21,889 bases of DNA, taken from JBKDZL01 sp047971145. GTDB taxonomy: Bacteria; Bacillota_I; Bacilli_A; Erysipelotrichales; Erysipelotrichaceae. The notes under the pieces were generated by a model. That model was not told where the DNA came from. It made no database searches and worked only from the letters and a program-made list of their open reading frames with translations. The first letter of the stretch is position 1, and each line of letters begins with the position of its first letter. The stretch spans positions 1 through 21,889 of the forward strand of contig JBKDZL010000040.1 of the NCBI GenBank assembly GCA_047971145.1, in the 5' to 3' direction. This document shows positions 13,999-20,651 of the stretch, piece by piece. The translations under genes were made by a program, and so were the position numbers.

Positions 13999-14890
13999 GA
14001 ACTACTTCTCCTATTTTTCTAAATCTTTCATAACGCTGTTTTTGAATTTTCTTATAATTCCACTTACTCATTTTTTCTAATTCGCTGATTAGTCTTTTTT
14101 TAAGGTGTTCTGCTTGTTTTTCAAAACCAACTGCTTCAGATATTATTTCATCCACTACCCCAAATTTCAGCATATCATGACTTGTAATTTTAATAGTTTC
14201 GGTAATGTCAGCTGCCTTACTAGCATCTTTATATAAAATAGAGGCAAAGCCCTCAGGTGATAAAATACAATAAATCGCATTTTCCAACATCCAAACCTGA
14301 TTAGTCACAGCTAAAGCAAGAGCACCACCACTACCAGCTTCTCCTAAAATTATCGCTATACTAGGAACCTTTAAATCCATCATTTGCATTAAGTTTTGAG
14401 CGATAGCTTCACCCTGACCACGCTGCTCAGCTCCAATACCAGGGAAAGCTCCTGGAGTATCAATGAAAGTCACAATTGGTCTATTAAATTTTTCTGCCTG
14501 TTTCATTAACCTTAACGCTTTGCGATAACCCTCAGGATGAGGCATCCCAAAATGCGCCTTTAGATTCTCCTCAGTACTCCTACCCTTAACAACACCAACA
14601 ATAGTAACAGGCTTACTATTGAGCTTGGCAATACCACCGATAATAGCTCCATCATCACCAAAATACCTATCCCCATGAAATTCGATAAAATCATCAAAGA
14701 TTTCATTAATATAATCTTTACTACCAGCTCGATCACTAGCTCTAGCCTGTTGAACTCTCTGCCATGGAGTCAGTTTACTTTGATACTCTTTCTTTAAAAT
14801 ATTAAGAGACTTCTCTAAATGACCAGTATCATAATTATCACTCTGAAGTGCTTTGATTTCATTTTCCAATTTTTTTATTCTTTGGTCCAT
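13979..14890 (-). CDS. accA: Acetyl-CoA carboxylase carboxyltransferase subunit alpha (AccA)
   Basis: With AccD, transfers the carboxyl group from biotin to acetyl-CoA to make malonyl-CoA. The 303-residue protein has the usual N-terminal helical region (LEKSLNILKKEYQSKLTPWQ), then the crotonase-like carboxyltransferase core with FHGDRYFGDDGAIIGG (71-86), FIDTPGAFPG (142-151) and LGEAGSGGALALA (182-194). It overlaps accD by 16 bases and fabH by 20 bases. The tight overlaps suggest coupled synthesis of the two carboxyltransferase subunits. Confidence 0.97.
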   Translation of the reverse strand: MDQRIKKLENEIKALQSDNYDTGHLEKSLNILKKEYQSKLTPWQRVQQARASDRAGSKDYINEIFDDFIEFHGDRYFGDDGAIIGGIAKLNSKPVTIVGVVKGRSTEENLKAHFGMPHPEGYRKALRLMKQAEKFNRPIVTFIDTPGAFPGIGAEQRGQGEAIAQNLMQMMDLKVPSIAIILGEAGSGGALALAVTNQVWMLENAIYCILSPEGFASILYKDASKAADITETIKITSHDMLKFGVVDEIISEAVGFEKQAEHLKKRLISELEKMSKWNYKKIQKQRYERFRKIGEVVHVPHKK

Positions 14891-15744
14891 CTTTTTACCT
14901 CATGTAATTCTAAAATTTTCTCTAAAGTACTCTTCATATCAGCACGCTCAACAATTTTATCAACAAAACCTTTAGCTAGCAAAAATTCAGCTCTTTGAAA
15001 ACCTTCAGGTAAAGGCTCTTTCATAGTCTGCTCAATAACACGAGGGCCCGCAAAAGCAATCAGAGCACCCGGCTCTGCTAAAATAATATCTGCCAACATT
15101 GCAAAACTAGCAGTAACCCCACCAGTGGTTGGATCAGTTAAAACATTAATAAATAATCCACCCATTTGTGAGAATTTACCAACAACACCACTAGTTTTAG
15201 CCATTTGCATTAAAGAGATAATACCCTCTTGCATTCGAGCACCACCACTGGCACTAAATAAAATAACCGGCTTTTTTTGCTTCATGGCCTTTTCAAACGC
15301 TCTTGTGATTTTCTCACCAACAACACTACCCATTGAACCCATCATAAAATTATGATCCATAATAATACCAATAAAAGCATAACCATTAATAGTAGCCTCA
15401 CCAGTAATAACCCCATTATAAACTCCTAATTTTTCAATCAAATCAGCTAATTTTTCAAGATAGCCAGGAAACTCTAAAGGATCCAGAGTTCTAACATCAT
15501 GATTAAAAACTTTAAAAGTATCAAAACTAACAAAAGCACGCTCTGCAACATGCAAGCGATAATGATAATTACAATTAGGACAAACCCACTTATTAAGCTG
15601 TAATTTAGCTGTTTCTAATGTTAAATCACAACTAGGACACTTATCATACATACCCGCAGGAATTTCCACCACCGATTCCATAACATTACCACTACGCAGG
15701 GCATTTACTTTTAATTTTTTATCTTGAAGCTTCTTAAACATCAT
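14875..15744 (-). CDS. accD: Acetyl-CoA carboxylase carboxyltransferase subunit beta (AccD)
   Basis: Partner of AccA in the carboxyltransferase complex. The 289-residue protein carries the N-terminal four-cysteine zinc ribbon (Cys36, Cys39, Cys55, Cys58; CPSC and CPNC). The carboxyltransferase core follows, with SASGGARMQEG (164-174) and the PTTGGVTASFAM segment. The ATG is inside the end of accC (11-base overlap), and a second in-frame ATG follows at once; either could be used with the AAAGG site. Its last codons overlap accA. Confidence 0.97.
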   Translation of the reverse strand: MMFKKLQDKKLKVNALRSGNVMESVVEIPAGMYDKCPSCDLTLETAKLQLNKWVCPNCNYHYRLHVAERAFVSFDTFKVFNHDVRTLDPLEFPGYLEKLADLIEKLGVYNGVITGEATINGYAFIGIIMDHNFMMGSMGSVVGEKITRAFEKAMKQKKPVILFSASGGARMQEGIISLMQMAKTSGVVGKFSQMGGLFINVLTDPTTGGVTASFAMLADIILAEPGALIAFAGPRVIEQTMKEPLPEGFQRAEFLLAKGFVDKIVERADMKSTLEKILELHEVKRWTKE

Positions 15745-17098
15745 GATCCCTTTCCGCTAATAAATGCTTAACTAGTGAGGTGTTATAAGTATTACTTAAA
15801 AATTGATCACACAATAAAATTTCTAACTGAAATTCTGCATTTGTGATTACACCATAAATATCCATTTCTTCTAAACAACGAACCGCCTTATCAATGGCTT
15901 CAGCTCTATTATTAGCCTGTACTATAACTTTAGCAATCATCGAATCATACCAGGGCTGGATACTATAACCTTGATAAATAAATGAATCAACTCTTACTCC
16001 ATTACCACCGGGAAAATGCACTCCTTCAATAAATCCTGCACTAGGCTTAAAATTATCATATGGATCCTCAGCATTTATCCTGATTTCAATCGCATGAGAT
16101 AAAATTTTTAAATCTTTTTGCTTAAAAGAGAGCTTTTGACCATCGGCCACCCTAATTTGTTCTTTAATTAAATCAATTCCACTAATCATTTCAGTAATAG
16201 GGTGCTCTACTTGAATACGAGTATTAATTTCAATAAAATAGAAATTCTCCTGCTCATCCATAATAAATTCCAAGGTTCCAGCTGAAATATAACCAATGCT
16301 TTTGGCAGCCTTTAAAGCGACTGCATATAATTGTTTTTTAGTACTAGCCTTCAGATTTTCCACTGGCGCTTCTTCGATCATTTTTTGATTATTGCGCTGC
16401 ACAGAACACTCTCGCTCAAATAAATGTGCTACATTACCAAATTCATCACCAATTACTTGTACTTCAATATGACGAGGGTTTTCAATAAAACGCTCTAAGT
16501 AAACACTACCATCACCAAAGGCATTTAAAGCTTCATTACTGGCTGCACTAAAAGCAGCTTTTAAATCAGCCTCTTGGTAGCAAACTCTCATACCTTTACC
16601 ACCACCACCTGCTGTAGCTTTGATTAAAACAGGATAGCCAATGTTTTTAACTTCTTTTAAGGCTTGTTGATAATCTTCAACTAATCCTAAAGAGCCAGGC
16701 ACAATCGGTACACCAGCTCTACTCATAGTATCTCTTGCCGATTGTTTATCACCCATTTGCTCAATAGTTTGATATTTCGGTCCAATAAACTTTAAATTTA
16801 ATCGCTCACAGGCTTTAGCAAAATTAGCATTTTCACTTAAAAAGCCATAACCTGGATGAATAGCTTGTACACCAGAATTAACTGCAGCTTGTAAAATTGC
16901 TTCTTGATTTAGATAAGATGTCATTAAGCGATGATCACCAATACAGATTGCCTCATCAGCTAAAATCACATGTAAAGACTCAACATCAACAGTTGAGTAA
17001 ATAGCGACAGTTTGGATATTCATTTCCCGACATGCTCTAATGATTCTTACTGCAATCTCACCCCTATTAGCAATAAGAATTTTATTAATTTTATTCAT
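15734..17098 (-). CDS. accC: Acetyl-CoA carboxylase, biotin carboxylase subunit (AccC)
   Basis: ATP-dependent carboxylation of the biotin on AccB. At 454 residues it is of normal length. Visible features are the N-terminal IANRGEIAVRIIRA, Lys118 and Lys160 for ATP binding, the glycine-rich loop TAGGGGKGMR (162-171), ERECSVQRNNQK (228-239), metal ligands Glu277 and Glu290, and the catalytic segment EINTRIQVEHP (290-300) containing Arg294 and Glu298. The ATG starts one base after the accB stop. Pyruvate carboxylase is excluded by length and by the acc neighbours. Confidence 0.97.
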   Translation of the reverse strand: MNKINKILIANRGEIAVRIIRACREMNIQTVAIYSTVDVESLHVILADEAICIGDHRLMTSYLNQEAILQAAVNSGVQAIHPGYGFLSENANFAKACERLNLKFIGPKYQTIEQMGDKQSARDTMSRAGVPIVPGSLGLVEDYQQALKEVKNIGYPVLIKATAGGGGKGMRVCYQEADLKAAFSAASNEALNAFGDGSVYLERFIENPRHIEVQVIGDEFGNVAHLFERECSVQRNNQKMIEEAPVENLKASTKKQLYAVALKAAKSIGYISAGTLEFIMDEQENFYFIEINTRIQVEHPITEMISGIDLIKEQIRVADGQKLSFKQKDLKILSHAIEIRINAEDPYDNFKPSAGFIEGVHFPGGNGVRVDSFIYQGYSIQPWYDSMIAKVIVQANNRAEAIDKAVRCLEEMDIYGVITNAEFQLEILLCDQFLSNTYNTSLVKHLLAERDHDV

Positions 17099-17099
17099 C

Positions 17100-17522
17100 T
17101 TAGCCTAAAGTGAATAATGGCTGATCAAAGGCAATTGTCTCACCATCATTTACATGTATCACTTTGAGAATTCCCGATATTGGAGCTTTGATTTCATTCA
17201 TAACTTTCATAGCTTCAATAATACAGAGAACATCTCCTTTATTAACACTCTGACCAACACTAACAAATGCTTCACACTCAGGTGAAGATTTGGAATAAAA
17301 CACCCCAACTAGAGGTGATTTTATTAACTCTCCTTCACTTACTTCCTTGTTATCTACTTTAGTTTCATAGTTTTCCGATGGTGCAATAATCTGTTCCACC
17401 GCTTTGACACTTACACTTGGTTTCTTTACTTCAATCTCGATAGTTTTATCTTTGTAGGAAATTGACTCTAGCTTAGATTCTTCCAAAAGTTTCATCAAAT
17501 CTTTAATAGCTTTCAAATTCAT
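17100..17522 (-). CDS. accB: Biotin carboxyl carrier protein of acetyl-CoA carboxylase (AccB)
   Basis: Carries biotin between AccC and AccA/AccD. The 140-residue protein has an N-terminal helix-rich region, a variable acidic linker, and a C-terminal biotinyl domain with IIEAMKVMNEI; Lys106 is the expected biotinylation site. AGGAGG lies 6 bases before the ATG. It is the first gene of the acc-fabH unit, directly behind a promoter at 17551-17579. Confidence 0.96.
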   Translation of the reverse strand: MNLKAIKDLMKLLEESKLESISYKDKTIEIEVKKPSVSVKAVEQIIAPSENYETKVDNKEVSEGELIKSPLVGVFYSKSSPECEAFVSVGQSVNKGDVLCIIEAMKVMNEIKAPISGILKVIHVNDGETIAFDQPLFTLG

Positions 17523-17550
17523 AATAACCTCCTAACATATACAACTTATA

Positions 17551-17579
17551 ATAATATAGTAAAAAACTCAAAAAATCAA
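17551..17579 (-). promoter_or_regulatory. Promoter of accB-accC-accD-accA-fabH
   Basis: On the minus strand, -35 TTGATT (17574-17579), a 17-base spacer and -10 TATTAT (17551-17556), 28 bases before the accB ATG. I found no palindrome here like that at the acpP promoter. Confidence 0.72.
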
Positions 17580-17595
17580 GAACCCCTAATCTTAA
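17570..17595 (-). terminator. Weak terminator candidate after the metallophosphoesterase gene
   Basis: TTAAGA and TCTTGA pair across an 8-base loop (6 pairs, one G-U), followed on the minus strand by six T. The stem contains the stop codon and the T-run overlaps the accB -35. The stem is weak, so readthrough into acc is likely. Confidence 0.3.
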
Positions 17596-18431
17596 GAAGC
17601 AAGCAATTCTACCACAACTAATTCGGGATTATTATTAACTCTAAGTGGAAATAAACTATTACCTAAGCCCCTACTTAAAACCATATAACTATCATCAATC
17701 TGGTATATTCCTCCATCATATTTCGGAAAAATCCCTTGATCAGGAGCAACAATTCCTCCAAAAAAAGGTAGCCTAATTTGTCCACCATGTGCATGACCAC
17801 TAAAGCTAAGATCAACTCCATACTCGGCATAACTCTCAAACAATTCTGGGCGATGAATCAATAAAATAGTAAATTTAGATTTATCACTTTGATTAATTAA
17901 TAACTCTAATTGCTTTTCAACATATTCTTTATCATTAATATTATAAAAATCGGGATCATTAAGACCAACAATTTGAATACTTTGCTCATTGATAGTTAAA
18001 TCTTGAGTTTCATTACTTAAAACAATTACTCCAATTTCTTGCAGTTGCGCTTCAAATTTATCATACTCAGCAATACGACTTTCATGATTACCATTAACAT
18101 AATAGACTGGAGCTATCTTCTGAATTTCCTTTGCAAAAGCTAAAGAAATTTCAATATCAGTTCTACGGGAATCAATCATATCTCCAGTAATCACAATAAT
18201 ATCTGGGTTTTCACCAGTAATCATAGCAACTAAATCTTTATTATTATTATTACCGAAATCAGTATTGTGAAAATCACTTATATGTACTATTTTAAAACCA
18301 GAAAAATTAGTAGGGAGTTCCTGATGAGTGATTGTATAATGGGTAGTACCAATAACACCATTATTAAAATAGAGCCAACCACCAATTAAAACAATTGTCA
18401 CACAAACCACTAAAATTATTTTATACTTCAT
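17592..18431 (-). CDS. Membrane-anchored metallophosphoesterase
   Basis: Calcineurin-like phosphoesterase of the YaeI/YkuE type; family members act on phosphodiester or pyrophosphate substrates, some of them lipid-linked, and the substrate here is unknown. The 279-residue protein has one N-terminal hydrophobic segment (about 4-21) that likely anchors it with the catalytic domain outside. All metal motifs are intact: SDFH (Asp53, His55), GDMID (Asp84), GNHE (Asn115, His116), His193 in LIHRPE and GHAHGGQ (His213, His215). No clear Shine-Dalgarno precedes the ATG. It is divergent from the enoyl reductase gene and ends just before the acc promoter. A link to envelope lipids is only suggested by context. 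Confidence 0.9.
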   Translation of the reverse strand: MKYKIILVVCVTIVLIGGWLYFNNGVIGTTHYTITHQELPTNFSGFKIVHISDFHNTDFGNNNNKDLVAMITGENPDIIVITGDMIDSRRTDIEISLAFAKEIQKIAPVYYVNGNHESRIAEYDKFEAQLQEIGVIVLSNETQDLTINEQSIQIVGLNDPDFYNINDKEYVEKQLELLINQSDKSKFTILLIHRPELFESYAEYGVDLSFSGHAHGGQIRLPFFGGIVAPDQGIFPKYDGGIYQIDDSYMVLSRGLGNSLFPLRVNNNPELVVVELLAS

Positions 18432-18442
18432 GCTCAGATTAT

Positions 18443-18448
18443 ATTATA
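18443..18448 (-). promoter_or_regulatory. -10 element for the metallophosphoesterase gene
   Basis: TATAAT on the minus strand ends 11 bases before the ATG, which would leave a leader of only about 5 bases. That fits the absence of a Shine-Dalgarno sequence. The -35 position (TTTAGT, 18466-18471) is poor and overlaps the palindrome at 18457-18473. Confidence 0.45.
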
Positions 18449-18456
18449 AAATGCTT

Positions 18457-18473
18457 ACTTTAGCTACTAAAGT
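18457..18473. promoter_or_regulatory. Palindrome between divergent promoters: candidate operator
   Basis: ACTTTAG, a 3-base centre, and CTAAAGT form a perfect inverted repeat with 7-base arms. It sits 9 bases upstream of the enoyl reductase -35 and overlaps the -35 position of the divergent phosphoesterase gene. A 7-3-7 layout suits a dimeric regulator. No match to a known box is claimed. Confidence 0.4.
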
Positions 18474-18481
18474 GATATTAT

Positions 18482-18510
18482 TTGCCAGTCGTATTACTTT
18501 ATATTATAAT
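18482..18510 (+). promoter_or_regulatory. Promoter of the FabV-type enoyl reductase gene
   Basis: -35 TTGCCA (18482-18487), a 17-base spacer and a consensus -10 TATAAT (18505-18510), followed by AAAGGAG and the ATG at 18533. The -35 TTG is in frame with the gene and should not be taken as its start codon. Confidence 0.85.
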
Positions 18511-18532
18511 TAATACACAAAGGAGATTTGAG

Positions 18533-19705
18533 ATGATTTTAAAACCAATTATACGAAATAACATCGCTCTAAATGCTCACCCATCAGGTTGTAAGCAAAA
18601 TATTCTAGATCAAATAAATGAAATAAAAAACTTAGAAAATATCACTGACAAACCAATAAATGTTCTAATAATAGGCGGAAGTTCAGGTTATGGTTTAGCA
18701 AGCAGAATTGCCCTAACTTATAAAGCTAATGCTTATACTTATAATGTTAGTTTTGAGCGAGCTGCTAAAAGAAAAAGCACTGCATCAGCTGGTTATTATA
18801 ACAATTATTTTTTTAATCAAATCGCCAAAGCAGCTGGCTATGATTGTGATGATTATAATGGTGATGCTTTCTCTTATCAAACTAAACAAATAGTAATTGA
18901 TCATTTTAAAAAACACAACAAAAAAATTGACTTAGTTATTTACTCTTTAGCCAGTGGTATTAAAGTAGACCCAGCAACTCAAGAGAAATATATCTCAAGC
19001 CTAAAGCCAATTAATAAAAGTTTTAGTGGCTATAATGTTGATTTAGCAACTGAAACCCTAAAACTAGAAACTTTAGAGCCAGCAAGCTCTGATGAGATAG
19101 CCAATACCATTAAAGTTATGGGTGGTGATGATTATTTATTATGGGCAGAAAAGTTAATCGATGCCGAGCTGCTAAATCAAGAGTGCATCTTTACTACTTA
19201 TACTTACTTAGGCTCTGATATTACTCACCCCATTTATAAAGATGGTACTATTGGTCAAGCCAAAAAGGATTTAGAAAAAGCCAATAAACAGATTAACAAT
19301 CTTTTAAAGCCCTTAAATGGTAAAGCAATTATCAGTGCCTCTAAAGCAGTAGTAACCAAAGCTTCAATTTTTATTCCCACCATGGCTTTATATGCTTCTG
19401 CCTTATTTAAAGTTATGATAAAAAATAATACACATGAATCTATCATCCAACATAAGTATCGCTTATTTAAAGAAATGATTTATGGAAATAATAGTATTAT
19501 TGATCAACAAGGTTTTTATCGTATTGATAACTATGAAATGCTAACGAAAACCCAGTTAGAAGTACAAGAATTATTGAATAAAGTAACACCTGTTAATTTT
19601 AAAGAAGTAGTGGAATTTTCAAGGTTTAAAAAACAATTTCTCAAAATCAACGGCTTTGATAATCAAGCAATTAATTATGATGATGATGTTGAGATTGAAA
19701 TGTAA
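18533..19705 (+). CDS. fabV: FabV-type enoyl-ACP / trans-2-enoyl-CoA reductase
   Basis: Reduces trans-2-enoyl thioesters with NAD(P)H; family members serve either as the last step of fatty-acid elongation (FabV) or as crotonyl-CoA reductases (TER). I chose the ATG at 18533 (390 residues) because AAAGGAG precedes it and a promoter overlaps the upstream in-frame TTG. The protein begins MILKPIIRNNIALNAHPSGC, typical of the family. It has the nucleotide-binding GGSSGYGLASR (48-58) and the active-site pair Tyr235 and Lys244 in the Y-x8-K spacing that defines FabV. No fabI, fabK or fabL is visible, and the acc/fab genes are adjacent, so a role in fatty-acid synthesis is likely. TER activity cannot be excluded. 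Confidence 0.9.
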   Translation: MILKPIIRNNIALNAHPSGCKQNILDQINEIKNLENITDKPINVLIIGGSSGYGLASRIALTYKANAYTYNVSFERAAKRKSTASAGYYNNYFFNQIAKAAGYDCDDYNGDAFSYQTKQIVIDHFKKHNKKIDLVIYSLASGIKVDPATQEKYISSLKPINKSFSGYNVDLATETLKLETLEPASSDEIANTIKVMGGDDYLLWAEKLIDAELLNQECIFTTYTYLGSDITHPIYKDGTIGQAKKDLEKANKQINNLLKPLNGKAIISASKAVVTKASIFIPTMALYASALFKVMIKNNTHESIIQHKYRLFKEMIYGNNSIIDQQGFYRIDNYEMLTKTQLEVQELLNKVTPVNFKEVVEFSRFKKQFLKINGFDNQAINYDDDVEIEM

Positions 19706-19806
19706 ACTGACATCACATCACAATTTAGCTAACAATAATCACCAAAGCCAGAATTGTATCTATTATTTTTGTTTCTAATAATATTTAATTTGGAAAGAGG
19801 TACTTT

Positions 19807-20478
19807 ATGCAAAATAAACTAGACAGTGCAAAAATAATCAAAATTATTTCTATAATTATTTTTGTCTTACTTGCTTTTTATTGTATTCTCTTTAAATTTA
19901 CTAGTTTTAAATTAGCATTTATCACCATTAAACAAGACTTGTTTGCCCTTGCTTTTGCTAAAGCAATTAGTGGTGTTATTTTAATATTTGTAATTGATTT
20001 AATTGAAAAATTATTTAGAACACAAATTCCTAATTTCATTAAAATTTCTTATTATTTATTTTTATTGGGTTCAATTCTTTATGGTGAATTTTTCTTGTAT
20101 TATGAAAAAATACCGATTTGGGATACTATTTTACATGCCTTTAGTGGTACATTATTGACCATGTTAGGCTACATATTATTCATTAATCACTTTAAACTTA
20201 CCAAAATTACTAATTACTCTTTAGCTTTAGTGGCAATTATTTCTATTTTCTTTGCTACTTTTATTGGAGTACTATGGGAAATCTATGAGTTTAGTATTGA
20301 CTATATCTTCGCAACTAATATGCAAAGTACTTACTCCTATCTAGGTGAAGCCTTTTATGGCTATGAGGCTGTAGCTGATACTATGAAAGACTTAATAATA
20401 AATTTGACCGGCTCTCTAGTAGGAACTGCAATAATTTATCTAATACTCAGCAAAAAAGGCACTGATAGCTTAGAATAA
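19807..20478 (+). CDS. Multi-pass membrane protein (DUF2238/YjdF-like)
   Basis: Function unknown. The 223-residue protein has about six hydrophobic segments (roughly 10-30, 43-64, 78-98, 105-126, 132-157 and 193-216). Conserved-looking polar motifs sit within or beside them: WDTILHAFSG (105-114), GVLWEIYEF (152-160) and ADTMKDLI (186-193). The His, Glu and Asp residues in these motifs suggest a site within the membrane, as in the DUF2238/YjdF-type proteins I recall; the assignment is by pattern memory only. AGAGG precedes the ATG. It stands alone, 101 bases after fabV, and ends at a clear terminator. A weak TTGTAT and TAATAA pair upstream could be its promoter. Confidence 0.75.
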   Translation: MQNKLDSAKIIKIISIIIFVLLAFYCILFKFTSFKLAFITIKQDLFALAFAKAISGVILIFVIDLIEKLFRTQIPNFIKISYYLFLLGSILYGEFFLYYEKIPIWDTILHAFSGTLLTMLGYILFINHFKLTKITNYSLALVAIISIFFATFIGVLWEIYEFSIDYIFATNMQSTYSYLGEAFYGYEAVADTMKDLIINLTGSLVGTAIIYLILSKKGTDSLE

Positions 20479-20491
20479 TAGCACAAAAGAT

Positions 20492-20530
20492 AAAAGCCCT
20501 ATTTCCTTAGAAATAGAGCTTTTCTTATTT
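20492..20530. terminator. Bidirectional rho-independent terminator
   Basis: AAAAGC-C-CTATTTC (20492-20505) pairs with GAAATAG-A-GCTTTT (20510-20523): 13 pairs, one mismatch and a 4-base loop. On the plus strand it is followed by cttattt and ends the membrane protein transcript. On the minus strand the stem itself ends in TTTT, 3' of the tRNA gene. Confidence 0.82.
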
Positions 20531-20532
20531 AT

Positions 20533-20608
20533 TGGTGGACTGTAAGGGAGTCGAACCCTTGACCCACTGATTAAGAGTCAGTTGCTCTGCCAACTGAGCT
20601 AACAGTCC
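20533..20608 (-). tRNA. tRNA-Lys (anticodon CUU)
   Basis: The minus strand folds into a complete 76-base cloverleaf. The acceptor GGACTGT pairs with ACAGTCC, followed by discriminator A and encoded CCA (20533-20535). The D arm is GCTC/GAGC with AGTTGGCA. The anticodon stem ACTGA/TCAGT has loop CTCTTAA, giving anticodon CTT. The variable loop is GGGTC, and the T arm is AAGGG/CCCTT with TTCGACT. A TATACT -10 lies at 20621-20626, leaving a very short 5' leader. Confidence 0.97.
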
Positions 20609-20620
20609 AAACACTTAATT

Positions 20621-20626
20621 AGTATA
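20621..20626 (-). promoter_or_regulatory. -10 element of the tRNA-Lys gene
   Basis: TATACT on the minus strand, 12 bases before the mature tRNA 5' end. No convincing -35 is seen at 16-18 bases upstream, so the tRNA may also be made by readthrough from the patatin gene. Confidence 0.4.
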
Positions 20627-20651
20627 ACACATTTTAACTTTAATCCTGCGA

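Noticed and set aside
18457..18473. FapR box at the fabV promoter
   Set aside because: The 7-3-7 symmetry and TTAG/CTAA arms recall the FapR site, but the inner bases differ and no fapR gene is visible. Kept only as an unassigned palindrome.
18482..18532. In-frame TTG start that would add 17 residues to FabV
   Set aside because: The TTG is part of the -35 hexamer, and the -10 and Shine-Dalgarno lie between it and the ATG at 18533, so it is upstream of the transcript.
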